DNA of 34,696 bases, from assembly GCA_019637635.1 (NCBI GenBank), contig JAHBVI010000069.1, positions 1-34,696 of the forward strand, written 5' to 3'. The notes beneath the pieces are model-generated. The model was not told where the DNA came from, did not search any database, and saw only the letters and a list, made by a program, of their open reading frames with translations. The position numbers and the translations under genes were made by a program. Position 1 is the stretch's first letter; each line of letters opens with the position of its first letter. The DNA comes from Anaerolineae bacterium. GTDB lineage: Bacteria; Chloroflexota; Anaerolineae; Promineifilales; Promineifilaceae. Below are positions 7,869-15,724 of this stretch, in pieces.

Positions 7869-8858
7869 ATGAACAACCAACCCAACTCTCCCCCCAAACC
7901 CATTTCCCCCCACAGCCTGAACCAGAAAGAACTGCGTGCGAGTACGCTGCTGCCGGTGGTGATTCCGGTGGGCATTGTGCTGTTGGGGGTGGTGGTCTGG
8001 CTGATTGCGCCGGATGATTTTAATACCGGGCTGGCGATTGCCATGAGCCTGAGTTTGCTGCTCTTTTTGCTCTATTGGACGCGGCGGGAAGCGGCGCGGC
8101 AGCGGGTGGTGGCGCTGGCGCTGGCCATCCCGGCGCTGGTGGGGGTGAGCGTGGGCATGAGCAACGGCCGTATTGCCCCCATTCTCCTCGGTTTTGGCCT
8201 GACCGGACTGCTGCTGGTCATCCACCGCGCCGTCAGCATTCCCATCTCTTACCGTTTTGCCGCCCGGCGTTACCAGGCCGGCGACCTGGCAGCGGCGCTG
8301 ACGCTGGTGGAAAAAAGTATTGATGCCCGCCCCAATTTTTGGGAATCCTACCAGTTGAAAGCCCTCATCTTCCTGGCGCAGGCAGATTTTCCCCGCGCCG
8401 AACGCGCCGCCAAAGAGGCGCTAACCGCCAATCCGCAGAGCGACGCGGCGGCCAATACCTTAGGGCAAATTTATCTGGCGCAGGCGCAGTTTGAAGCCGC
8501 GAAAGGGGCGTATATTCAAGCGGTTAGCCAAAACCCAGATCACGCGCTGCACTGGTATCATCTGGGGTTATGCCAGTATCGGCAGGCAGAGTGGGCAGAG
8601 GCGGTGGATTCCCTGGTGGGGGCCACCAAACGCGCGCCGCATATTTTGGAGTATGAATTGTGGCAGCATTATTACCTCTGGCGCTGCCTGCAAAATTTGG
8701 GGCGAGAGGAGCAGGCAGCCGAGGTTCATACCAAAATGCAGAAGTTTGCCGAAGGGCTGCCTTACTTGCAGGAACAATTGGCGCAGCAGCCAGAAACGCC
8801 ACACCTGCCGCTTATCCGCGCCGACCTGGCCGACCTGGCGCAGCAAATAGGGAACTGA
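7869..8858 (+). CDS. Membrane-anchored TPR protein
   Basis: A 329-residue protein with a polar Pro/Ser N-terminus and four hydrophobic helices at about 28-47, 54-70, 79-97 and 101-118. The C-terminal part has tetratricopeptide repeats: RYQAGDLAAALTLVEKSI, AQADFPRAERAAKEALTANP, AQAQFEAAKGAYIQAVSQNP, and a Trp-rich unit beginning HWYHLGLCQYRQAEW. TPR solenoids bind partner proteins, here probably on the cytoplasmic face. No enzymatic motif is present and the partner is unknown. The ATG directly follows the heptamer tract and has no Shine-Dalgarno sequence, so the exact start is less sure. Confidence 0.75.
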   Translation: MNNQPNSPPKPISPHSLNQKELRASTLLPVVIPVGIVLLGVVVWLIAPDDFNTGLAIAMSLSLLLFLLYWTRREAARQRVVALALAIPALVGVSVGMSNGRIAPILLGFGLTGLLLVIHRAVSIPISYRFAARRYQAGDLAAALTLVEKSIDARPNFWESYQLKALIFLAQADFPRAERAAKEALTANPQSDAAANTLGQIYLAQAQFEAAKGAYIQAVSQNPDHALHWYHLGLCQYRQAEWAEAVDSLVGATKRAPHILEYELWQHYYLWRCLQNLGREEQAAEVHTKMQKFAEGLPYLQEQLAQQPETPHLPLIRADLADLAQQIGN

Positions 8859-8920
8859 TCTGCGAAGGGCGCGAAGGAGCGGCTGGTACTATAGCGACCC
8901 TATCTGAAATGGGACCAGTC

Positions 8921-8968
8921 GGAGGAGAGCCTTTAGGCGAACCACGCATCGGCTAAAACCTCTCCTCC
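8921..8968 (+). repeat. REP-like hairpin upstream of the DinB-like gene
   Basis: GGAGGAGAGCCTTTAGGCGA faces TCGGCTAAAACCTCTCCTCC across an 8-nt loop. The outer 9 bp pair perfectly and the inner part is imperfect. It is clearly related to the 6547-6591 element in sequence and in lying just 5' of a gene. The rest of the 8859-9011 spacer shows only possible -10-like TATAAG near 9000. Confidence 0.6.
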
Positions 8969-9011
8969 ATGCACAACTCATTTGGGATATAGCTACGGTA
9001 TAAGGAGAGAA

Positions 9012-9497
9012 ATGTTGACGCCTGAGGAACGAAAGCAATTGATTGAACGGATTCGCCGCTTTCCGGCGGAGTTGGAGGCGTTGGTGGCGGGGCTGGACCC
9101 ACAAACGTTAACCACGCCCTATGTGCCCGGCGAGTGGACGATTGCCCAAAATGTGCATCATACGGCCGATTCGCACATGAACAGTTACATCCGGCTGAAG
9201 CTGATGTTGACGGAGGAACGGCCGTCGCTCAAACCCTACGATGAAACCCAATGGGCGCTTTTCCCGGACGCCACGCCGCCCGATTTTACGCTTACATTCC
9301 AGTTGTTACGGGGGCTGCACGGCCGATGGGCGACCGTGTTTGCTGGCCTGACAGAAGCCGATTGGCAGCGGGTGGGCATTCATCAGGCGGACGGCGAGAT
9401 CACCGTTGAGGATTTGCTGCGCAACTATGTGGCCCATGGCCAGGCGCACCTGGATCAGATTCGGCGGGTGTTGGCGGCAAGGGGGATGTGGGTGTAA
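9012..9497 (+). CDS. DinB/YfiT-like metal-dependent four-helix protein
   Basis: A 161-residue all-helical protein of the DinB_2 type. Typical features are the GEWTIAQNVHHTADSHMN segment, giving two metal-binding His in helix 2, and a C-terminal NYVAHGQAHLDQIRRVL helix with the third His pair. Members include thiol-transferases (bacillithiol- or mycothiol-dependent) and many of unknown reaction. The start at 9012 is chosen because AAGGAG lies 5 nt upstream; an in-frame ATG 30 bp earlier lacks one. The last codons and stop lie inside a terminator stem shared with the convergent TIR-WD40 gene. Confidence 0.8.
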   Translation: MLTPEERKQLIERIRRFPAELEALVAGLDPQTLTTPYVPGEWTIAQNVHHTADSHMNSYIRLKLMLTEERPSLKPYDETQWALFPDATPPDFTLTFQLLRGLHGRWATVFAGLTEADWQRVGIHQADGEITVEDLLRNYVAHGQAHLDQIRRVLAARGMWV

Positions 9498-9512
9498 ACC
9501 ACATCCCCTTGC
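9477..9512. terminator. Bidirectional terminator hairpin between DinB-like and TIR-WD40 genes
   Basis: GCAAGGGGGATGTGG pairs with CCACATCCCCTTGC with one bulged G and a 7-nt loop. It overlaps the 3' end of the rightward gene and lies 5 bp beyond the stop of the leftward one, with T/C-rich sequence after it on the plus strand. Confidence 0.75.
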
Positions 9513-9516
9513 TTTC

Positions 9517-12500
9517 CTATTCCTCGAAAGGCAGGTTGGTACAGACGGGGCGATAGGACTGCGTTTCTTCATCGTCGCCGATGTACTGTTCCCATTCGCT
9601 GCGGGTCAGGTTGCGCGTCAGGCGGGAACAGGCTTCCGGCGCCAACTGATGGGGGCGCAGCAGGTGAACGTTGTTAAAGTCCCACAATACGGCCAGAATG
9701 TTGTTGGTGGTGAGGATGTGACGGCCGTTGGGATGCACCACCAACGCCTTAACCGCATCACCCTGGTGGATGCGGCCTAATTCCACCCACGTGCCCAATT
9801 CCCAAATACGCAAATTGCCATCGTCACTGCCGGTGAGGAGGAAGTTGTTGTTGGGCGTAAAAGCCAGCGAACGGACCGGCCGGTTATGGAAAAGGTTGGC
9901 TGCCAGTTGGCCGGTGTTAACGTTCCAGACGCGGGTGGCGTTATCCGTACCGGCAGCCAAATAGCGCCCATCGGGGCTAAAGGTCAGGGCGTACACGGCT
10001 TCATTGTGGTGGAACTGCTGCCCGGTTTGCCCGGTGGCGGCGTTGTAGAATTGCACACGGCCGTGATCCTCTGCCGTCACGAACTGGCTACCATCGGGCG
10101 TAAAAATGATGTCAGAGATGCGCGATACCGGGCGAATGGGGTCAAACAGCGCTTCCCCGGTGGCGGTATCCCATACGGTCAGCACCAGATTGCCGTTCAG
10201 GCTGGCTTCGCTGCCGGTGGTGGCTAACAGACGGCCGTCCGGGCTAAAAGCCAGGGCGCTGATAGTCTGGTCAGTGGCCAGGCTGGATACAAGTTCGCCT
10301 GTCAACCTGTTCCATAACCAGACGCCGCGATTCTGACCGGCGGCGGCAATCGTCTGGTTATCGGGGGAAAGCGCCAGTGCGTGTAATGGCTGGTCGGCCG
10401 TTATCCAGCCGGCGGTCTGGGCGGCGGTCATATCGCCGGCCAGGAGCGCAGCCATATCCCACAGGCGCAACCCATCAGCGCCGGCGGTGATGAGTTGGTC
10501 GCCCTCCGCCGTCAGCGCCAGATCATTCACCAGATTGGGATGAGTGGCCCGGCTGATTTCGGCCGTGTCTTTGGTGACGTCCCATAAGGCGACAGCCCCG
10601 TTCAGGTCGCCGGTAGCTAACAATTCACCATCTGGGTTGAATGCGGCGGTGAAAACGGGCGCTTCCTGGATCATGTTGCTCACCTCCTGGCCGGTGGCTA
10701 CGTCCCACAAGATGGCGGTGTTATCATCGCTGGCGGTTACCACCCATTTACCATTGGGACTGAAGGTGACGTCATTGACAAAAGCCTGGTGCTTCATTTC
10801 AAATAACTGTTTGCCGGTATCCGGCTGCCAGAGGCGGGCAGTGCCATCGGCGCTGGCGGTAGCCAATGTCTGGCTGTCGGGGCTGAAGGTGGCGTCCACG
10901 ATCCAGTTTTCGTGGAAAACGGTGGCCATGCGCAGCCAGTTAAAGCGATTCCAGACGCGGGCGGTGCCGTCATCAGAAAAAGTAGCCAGGCGTTCCCCGT
11001 TGGGGCTAAACGTAGCGCCATAGATGGGGCCATCGTGTGTCAGCGTGACCAGCACTTTGGGGTCATTGACGTCCCACACCCAGGCACGGCCGTTGTCATC
11101 GCTGCTGACCAGAATGGCGCCGTCTGGGCTAAAGGTGACATCCCACACCGGAGCGGTCTGGTTGGTGCCTAAGACCCGGATGCCGGTAGCTGTATTGACC
11201 ACCCGTACCGTGCCATCATAGACGCCATAGGCCAGGTAACGGCCGTCGGGACTAAATTCCACGTCGTTGATCCACTCTTGATGGGGGAATTGGTGGACGA
11301 TTTCTCCGGTAGCGGCGTCCCAGATGGTGGCAACGCCGGCATAAACGCCATCTTCTGGGGTTTGGGCGTCGCCGGTAGCAATCAGGCGGCCATCAGGGCT
11401 AAAGGCGGTGGTAACGACCCAGCCGTCATGGGGCAGCGAGAGCAGTTGCTCACCGGTAGCCACATCCCACAACACGGCCGTGCCATCATCACTGGCGGTT
11501 AACAGGCGGCTGCCATCCGGGCTGAAAATGGCTTTATTTACCCAATCGTCATGGTGCAGGGTGTATTCCGCGCCGGGCAGCCGGGACAACAGGCTGCGCA
11601 GCAGTTGTTCCCCTTCATCCGTTTGCTGCTGCTGGTAAGATTGCAGCGCCACCAGGGTGCTGAGGACAAATTTGTTTTGTTGGGCCAGTAGTTCGCCGGT
11701 GATGGCCGTTTTGAGCGCCTGTGCCTGCTCTTTGAGCAGGGTGGCGATGTCACGCTGCCGGGCGGCTTCCGCTTCGGCGGCGACGGCAATATCCCGCTGC
11801 TCTTCGGCAATCTCTTTTTGCCGGGCGGCTTCGGCTTCGGCGGCGACGGCCAGATCACGTTGTTCTTCAGCCAATCCCCGCTGCTCTTCGGCGATGCCGC
11901 GCTGCTCTTGAGCCACCACCGCCGCCGCTTCGGCCGTGGCTTTGGCAAAAACGGCAATTTCGCGTTGCAAGACGGCTTCATGCTCGTTGACGACGGCCGT
12001 CGCCCTGGCAGTTTCGGCCAATCCCCGCTGCCGGTTGGCTTCCACGCTCTGCCAATAAGAGAAGATGGCCAGCAGGGCAATGACGATAGAAATGGTGACG
12101 CCCGCAACCAAAATACGGCTGCGCCGGGTGGCGTCGTGCCGACTGTCCAGAATATACCGGGTTTGTAATTCGGTGGGCGCCGGTTCTTTGCCGCCGGCCC
12201 GGCGCTGCCACTCTTCGGCCTGTTTCAAATCATCGCCACGCAGCAGGAAACTGTTGTTACGGCCGTGCCCTTCCCATTCCACCGCCCGGCGCAGCAGGCG
12301 AGTGTGCGCCTTGACCCAATCCAGGTCGGTGTGAACCACCTTCACCATATCGGGCATATGCGCTTCCAACTCGGCTTCGTCGCGCATGTAAATCCAGTTG
12401 TGCGAGGAGACTTTGGGATGAATGGGGTCACCCTTTTCCGCGTCCCGGTGCAGGACGGGGATGAGGCGTTTGTTATTGTCTACGGCCGTTTGAATTTCAT

Positions 12501-12741
12501 CGGCGCACACTTTGGATTTGAGCGAATCGGGCGAAATGACAAAGGCAAAGGCGTCGGCATTTTCAATGCCTTGTTTGATCTCCTGCCACCAGTCGGCCGT
12601 CAGGGGAATACCTTCCCAATCTACCCACGTCTCCAACCCGGCGCTGACCAGGTTGTTGTGTAACTTCTGCACAAACGGTTTATCTTTGCGGGAGTAGGAG
12701 ATGAAAATACTGACTTTTTTTGATTCGAGTGTTTTGTCCAC
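9517..12741 (-). CDS. TIR domain - transmembrane - coiled coil - WD40 repeat protein
   Basis: A 1074-residue protein. TIR domain at about 8-135: SIFISYSRKDKPFVQKL, VDWEGIPL, WWQEIKQGIENADAFAFVIS, then CADEIQTAV. Glu82 aligns with the catalytic Glu of NAD-cleaving TIRs such as SARM1. A linker with FLLRGDDLKQAEEW is typical of bacterial TIR/caspase-WD40 proteins. One membrane helix lies at about 209-229. A Glu/Ala/Arg coiled coil (about 234-345) contains a 21-residue segment duplicated at DNA level with 63-bp spacing (about 11757-11880). From about 393 to 1035 there are some 15 WD40 blades marked by FSPDG and WD, enough for two propellers. The tail TRNLTRSEWEQYIGDDE is common in this class. Start is GTG at 12741 with AAGGG upstream. 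The likely role is ligand sensing by the propellers coupled to TIR NADase activity or TIR-TIR assembly. A defence role is only a guess. Confidence 0.9.
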   Translation of the reverse strand: MDKTLESKKVSIFISYSRKDKPFVQKLHNNLVSAGLETWVDWEGIPLTADWWQEIKQGIENADAFAFVISPDSLKSKVCADEIQTAVDNNKRLIPVLHRDAEKGDPIHPKVSSHNWIYMRDEAELEAHMPDMVKVVHTDLDWVKAHTRLLRRAVEWEGHGRNNSFLLRGDDLKQAEEWQRRAGGKEPAPTELQTRYILDSRHDATRRSRILVAGVTISIVIALLAIFSYWQSVEANRQRGLAETARATAVVNEHEAVLQREIAVFAKATAEAAAVVAQEQRGIAEEQRGLAEEQRDLAVAAEAEAARQKEIAEEQRDIAVAAEAEAARQRDIATLLKEQAQALKTAITGELLAQQNKFVLSTLVALQSYQQQQTDEGEQLLRSLLSRLPGAEYTLHHDDWVNKAIFSPDGSRLLTASDDGTAVLWDVATGEQLLSLPHDGWVVTTAFSPDGRLIATGDAQTPEDGVYAGVATIWDAATGEIVHQFPHQEWINDVEFSPDGRYLAYGVYDGTVRVVNTATGIRVLGTNQTAPVWDVTFSPDGAILVSSDDNGRAWVWDVNDPKVLVTLTHDGPIYGATFSPNGERLATFSDDGTARVWNRFNWLRMATVFHENWIVDATFSPDSQTLATASADGTARLWQPDTGKQLFEMKHQAFVNDVTFSPNGKWVVTASDDNTAILWDVATGQEVSNMIQEAPVFTAAFNPDGELLATGDLNGAVALWDVTKDTAEISRATHPNLVNDLALTAEGDQLITAGADGLRLWDMAALLAGDMTAAQTAGWITADQPLHALALSPDNQTIAAAGQNRGVWLWNRLTGELVSSLATDQTISALAFSPDGRLLATTGSEASLNGNLVLTVWDTATGEALFDPIRPVSRISDIIFTPDGSQFVTAEDHGRVQFYNAATGQTGQQFHHNEAVYALTFSPDGRYLAAGTDNATRVWNVNTGQLAANLFHNRPVRSLAFTPNNNFLLTGSDDGNLRIWELGTWVELGRIHQGDAVKALVVHPNGRHILTTNNILAVLWDFNNVHLLRPHQLAPEACSRLTRNLTRSEWEQYIGDDEETQSYRPVCTNLPFEE

Positions 12742-12837
12742 GTTTGTTGACCCTTTTAGACAATACGTTGTGAATAATAACCATCATCTTTGTTGGCGCT
12801 AACGATACATCTGTCAACCAACGGTAAGGTTTAGGAA

Positions 12838-12876
12838 GTTTGTCATGGCGGCTACCTGGCTGCAATGATGACAAAC
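12838..12876. promoter_or_regulatory. Spaced dyad between M23 and TIR-WD40 genes
   Basis: GTTTGTCAT and ATGACAAAC are perfect 9-bp inverted arms separated by 21 bp, about 100 bp before the TIR gene start and 13 bp after the end of the M23 gene. It could be an operator for the TIR gene or a large-loop terminator. The remainder of the 147-bp spacer holds no other clear signal. Confidence 0.35.
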
Positions 12877-12888
12877 CGTACTGTACCA

Positions 12889-14787
12889 TCAAGGCGAAAC
12901 GCTTTCCAGAGCAAAAAATGGGTTGATGGCTACCAGATGGCCGCCGCCGACGTTGATCATGAGCAAATCGCCGGCCGGGGTGGCCCAGGTAGCTGCCGGC
13001 AGCGGCGCGCGCGAGCCGCCCACCAGCAGGCGCGTCAGGTGAGCGGCGGCTGTATCAAGGGCGTAGAGGGTGAGTTCACTGCGGCTGTCGTTTGTGGTCT
13101 GGTTGAGCAGGTAGAGACGGCCGTTGCCTGCCAGCAGACTCACTTCCCCGGTATCTATGCCCCGCAGCGAGCGCTCCCACTGCACACGGCCGCTGCCGTC
13201 CAGGGCGATCAGGCGGTGGTCATACAAATCGCGGTGGGCCAGCAGCACGCCGCCATCAGGCCGGGCCACTATGGCCCCATCGGGCAAGAGGCCGCCGGGC
13301 AGCGCCAGCAGCCAGTCGGCCGCGCCGGTTGGCTCATGGAGGCGGTACACGCCATTGGCGGCGTAAACCCAGATTTGCCCATCCACGAGGGCGGGATGGC
13401 CGCCGGGCGTAGGCCAGGCAGTGGCGCCGCTTTGGTCAATTGTCCACAGACCGGCGGCAGCATCATTCGTGGTGATGACCAGTTTATCGGCGGTGGTTGT
13501 CCAGCGGAACGGCCGTGCCGGTAATTCCGCCCGCCACAGTTCTCCCCCGTCGCCGGAGAAGGCCACCATCTGCTGCCGGGCCAGCAGCAGCACACCGCCG
13601 CCGGGCAGCGGCAGCAGAGTGGGCAGCCCGGTGACATCTACGTCCACTTCCCAGCGGGTAGTGAAGCTGTGTTGCCCGTCTGGTGGGGTCACGGCCGTGA
13701 CCTGTCCAAATTGATTCGCCAGGTAGAGCAGGGGTTGGGTGGCGTCCAGAGCGGCGCTCCCCAGCACAGCGGCGCTCCCCGGCACAGCGGCGCTTTCCAG
13801 GCGGCGGTCATCGGCCAGGGCATAGCGCCAGCGGACACGGCCGTTGACCATATTCAGCCCCACCACCTGCCCATCAGCCAGCACCGCTACCGTTTCATCA
13901 TCTACCTGCCCGATGAGTTGGGTGGCGGACGGGCGCGTCCACTGCACGCCGGGCGACGCCGCCAACCGTTCCTGCCAGATGGTGGCCGAAGGCGGCAGCC
14001 AACCGGCGGTGGTGGGGTCTTCCGGCCAATAACCGGGGCCGGGGGTGTAGGGCAGGTGGGTACGAATTTCAAAATGCAGATGGGGCGAGGTGCGCGGCTG
14101 GCCGATGTTGCCCACCTGCTGGCCCCGCGCCACGCAGTTCCCGGCCTGCAAGACCACACTGGGCGGGTCCAGATGGCCGTAGAAAGAGTAGAAGGAACGG
14201 CCGTCGGCAAAGGTGTGCTGAATGATTACCACCCCCTTGTCCCGGTTCCAGCCTTCCGGTTCAGCATAAGTGACCAGGCCGTGACCGATGCTGTAAACGG
14301 CCGTGCCCAGATTGGGCTGCCCCGCCGGGCCGCCCCAATCTTCGCCGGCGTGGTATTTATCATAGCGGGAGCGGAAGACGCCAAAATCGCCCCCGCCCCG
14401 GCTGACGCGGGCGGCGTCTGGCGGGTCTATGGGGAAGTCGAGGGTGTCTACCAGGCCACAGCGGGCGCCGGGCTGGGGCGCGGGGCTGCTAAGAATGGCG
14501 GCGCGGGGGTTGCCGGATGTGGTGAGGGGTACGGCCGTGGCCGTGGGGGTGGCGGTTGGTGTGGAGGTGGCCGTAGGGGTAGCCGTAAACGTGGCGGTGG
14601 GTGTGGTTGTGTGGGTAGCGGTGGGGGTGGTTGTCATCGTCGGCAAAGGAGTGCGAGTGGGTAGGGCCGGGGTGGCGGGTACGGCCGTTGGCGAACCAAC
14701 ATCTGTGCCCTGGCTGCATGCGGCCAGCAAAAGAGCCACGAACAGAACGATGATTCTGAAAACGGGGGTTGTTTTATCGGGTTGCAT
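12889..14787 (-). CDS. M23 peptidase lipoprotein fused to a PQQ-like beta-propeller
   Basis: A 632-residue exported lipoprotein. The signal peptide ends in LLLAAC. A Thr/Pro-rich linker (about residues 40-90) built from TPTA units follows, then an M23 LytM-type peptidase at about 105-270 with HAGEDW (zinc His and Asp), YGHLD and HLHFEIR (catalytic and zinc His). The C-terminal half is a propeller of PQQ/pyrrolo-quinoline-like blades with motifs such as GQVVGLNMVNGRVRWRY and GSGRVQWERS. M23 enzymes cut peptidoglycan cross-bridges, and all key residues are present. The fusion suggests wall-targeted activity guided or regulated by the propeller. On its strand TATAAT ends 9 nt before the ATG at 14787, suggesting a leaderless transcript. 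Confidence 0.85.
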   Translation of the reverse strand: MQPDKTTPVFRIIVLFVALLLAACSQGTDVGSPTAVPATPALPTRTPLPTMTTTPTATHTTTPTATFTATPTATSTPTATPTATAVPLTTSGNPRAAILSSPAPQPGARCGLVDTLDFPIDPPDAARVSRGGGDFGVFRSRYDKYHAGEDWGGPAGQPNLGTAVYSIGHGLVTYAEPEGWNRDKGVVIIQHTFADGRSFYSFYGHLDPPSVVLQAGNCVARGQQVGNIGQPRTSPHLHFEIRTHLPYTPGPGYWPEDPTTAGWLPPSATIWQERLAASPGVQWTRPSATQLIGQVDDETVAVLADGQVVGLNMVNGRVRWRYALADDRRLESAAVPGSAAVLGSAALDATQPLLYLANQFGQVTAVTPPDGQHSFTTRWEVDVDVTGLPTLLPLPGGGVLLLARQQMVAFSGDGGELWRAELPARPFRWTTTADKLVITTNDAAAGLWTIDQSGATAWPTPGGHPALVDGQIWVYAANGVYRLHEPTGAADWLLALPGGLLPDGAIVARPDGGVLLAHRDLYDHRLIALDGSGRVQWERSLRGIDTGEVSLLAGNGRLYLLNQTTNDSRSELTLYALDTAAAHLTRLLVGGSRAPLPAATWATPAGDLLMINVGGGHLVAINPFFALESVSP

Positions 14788-14796
14788 CGAGTAGGG

Positions 14797-14802
14797 ATTA
14801 TA
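14797..14802 (-). promoter_or_regulatory. -10 box for the M23/propeller gene
   Basis: TATAAT on the minus strand ends 9 nt before the ATG at 14787, so transcription would start at or within a few bases of the start codon. No good -35 was found at the usual distance. Confidence 0.6.
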
Positions 14803-14822
14803 CCGCTATTGGTCAAATGGTT

Positions 14823-14851
14823 TTGGCACGGCCGTGTTTTGCTGCTATCTT
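14823..14851 (+). promoter_or_regulatory. Sigma-70-like promoter for the HD-domain gene
   Basis: TTGGCA (14823-14828) and TATCTT (14846-14851) are separated by exactly 17 bp. Transcription would begin near 14858. This rules out an upstream in-frame ATG at 14782 and leaves ATG 14860 (leaderless) or GTG 14881 as starts. The spacer contains an ACGGCCGT octamer. Confidence 0.65.
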
Positions 14852-14880
14852 TAACGGTTATGGTAGAAGGAGTCCCACAA

Positions 14881-15675
14881 GTGGCAACGGTACTTCCCCC
14901 ATTCTGGGCGGCGCTGCATGACCTGGCAGCGGCGCACAGGTGGGGCGAATGGCGGTCGTGGCCGGAAGCGGAAACGGCCGTGAACCGCGCCCTTTCGCCG
15001 GACATTATGGCCAAAGTGGAAACGGCCGTGCCTGGCTGGCAGCAAATGGCAGCACATGAAGATGGGCAGACGTTGGTGCATGTGTGCAGTGTGTTTGTGG
15101 CCTTGTTGGGCAGCGACTATTATCGGCGGGGCACGGAAATTGAACGAAATTTGTGGGAATGGGTGACGCTGCTGCATGATCTGGCGAAGGCGCCCCAACC
15201 GGGGAAACGGGACCTGACCCATGCCTTTCGTTCGGCGGCACAGGCGGTGCGCATTTTGCCGGGACTGGGCTTCCCGGTGCAGGCGGCGTATGGGCAGATG
15301 GTGGACGACTGGGTGGCGCTGGTGGAGACGGCCGTGTGCCCTACCCCTGTCGGCCTCATCCAGGATAATGGGCAGCTACCGGCCATTCTGGACGGGATCG
15401 CGCGCATGTTTGGCGCGGACGGCGCGGCGGTGCTTGTACTCAAGACGATTTTGCTGCACCATTCGTTCAGCCCCATCCCCGCATGGCCAAATCCGGCTGC
15501 GCTCACGGATGCCGAAGTGCGGGCATTCATTAGCCCCCCGTTGTGGCGCTTGTTGGGGCCATTTCTGGCGTTCGATTCGGCTGGTTGGGATATGTATGAG
15601 GCGGCGACACGGCCGTTGCACACCGCCCAGGTTGAGGCGTGTGTGGCTCATGTGGCACAGCTTTTGTCAAGTTAA
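14881..15675 (+). CDS. HD-domain protein, probable metal-dependent phosphohydrolase
   Basis: A 264-residue cytoplasmic protein from the GTG at 14881 (271 from ATG 14860). The HD signature is visible as LVHVCSVFVALL (first His), then LLHDLAKAPQP (His-Asp) and a later LLHHSF, consistent with the metal-binding His/HD/Asp set of HD phosphohydrolases. GTG 14881 has AGAAGGAG 8 nt upstream; ATG 14860 has no such site but lies at the predicted transcription start. Substrate is unknown; HD proteins act on nucleotides, cyclic nucleotides or tRNA ends. It precedes a sugar-reductase gene by 49 bp on the same strand and may be co-transcribed with it. Confidence 0.7.
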   Translation: MATVLPPFWAALHDLAAAHRWGEWRSWPEAETAVNRALSPDIMAKVETAVPGWQQMAAHEDGQTLVHVCSVFVALLGSDYYRRGTEIERNLWEWVTLLHDLAKAPQPGKRDLTHAFRSAAQAVRILPGLGFPVQAAYGQMVDDWVALVETAVCPTPVGLIQDNGQLPAILDGIARMFGADGAAVLVLKTILLHHSFSPIPAWPNPAALTDAEVRAFISPPLWRLLGPFLAFDSAGWDMYEAATRPLHTAQVEACVAHVAQLLSS

Positions 15676-15724
15676 AACCGGTAACGCGATTCGCCAAATC
15701 GCGTTACGTTTGTGAGGAGATGGT

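Noticed and set aside
9517..12741. TIR-WD40 gene as part of a Thoeris or CBASS defence locus
   Set aside because: No ThsA-like, SIR2-like or nucleotide cyclase gene lies nearby; neighbours are ordinary peptidase and DinB-fold genes.
13669..14664. 331-codon open frame antisense to the M23/propeller gene
   Set aside because: Mirror of a real gene with signal peptide and active-site motifs; its own product is Gly-rich low complexity.
14782..14859. Upstream ATG start for the HD-domain protein
   Set aside because: It lies upstream of a well-formed TTGGCA-17-TATCTT promoter and overlaps the divergent gene start.
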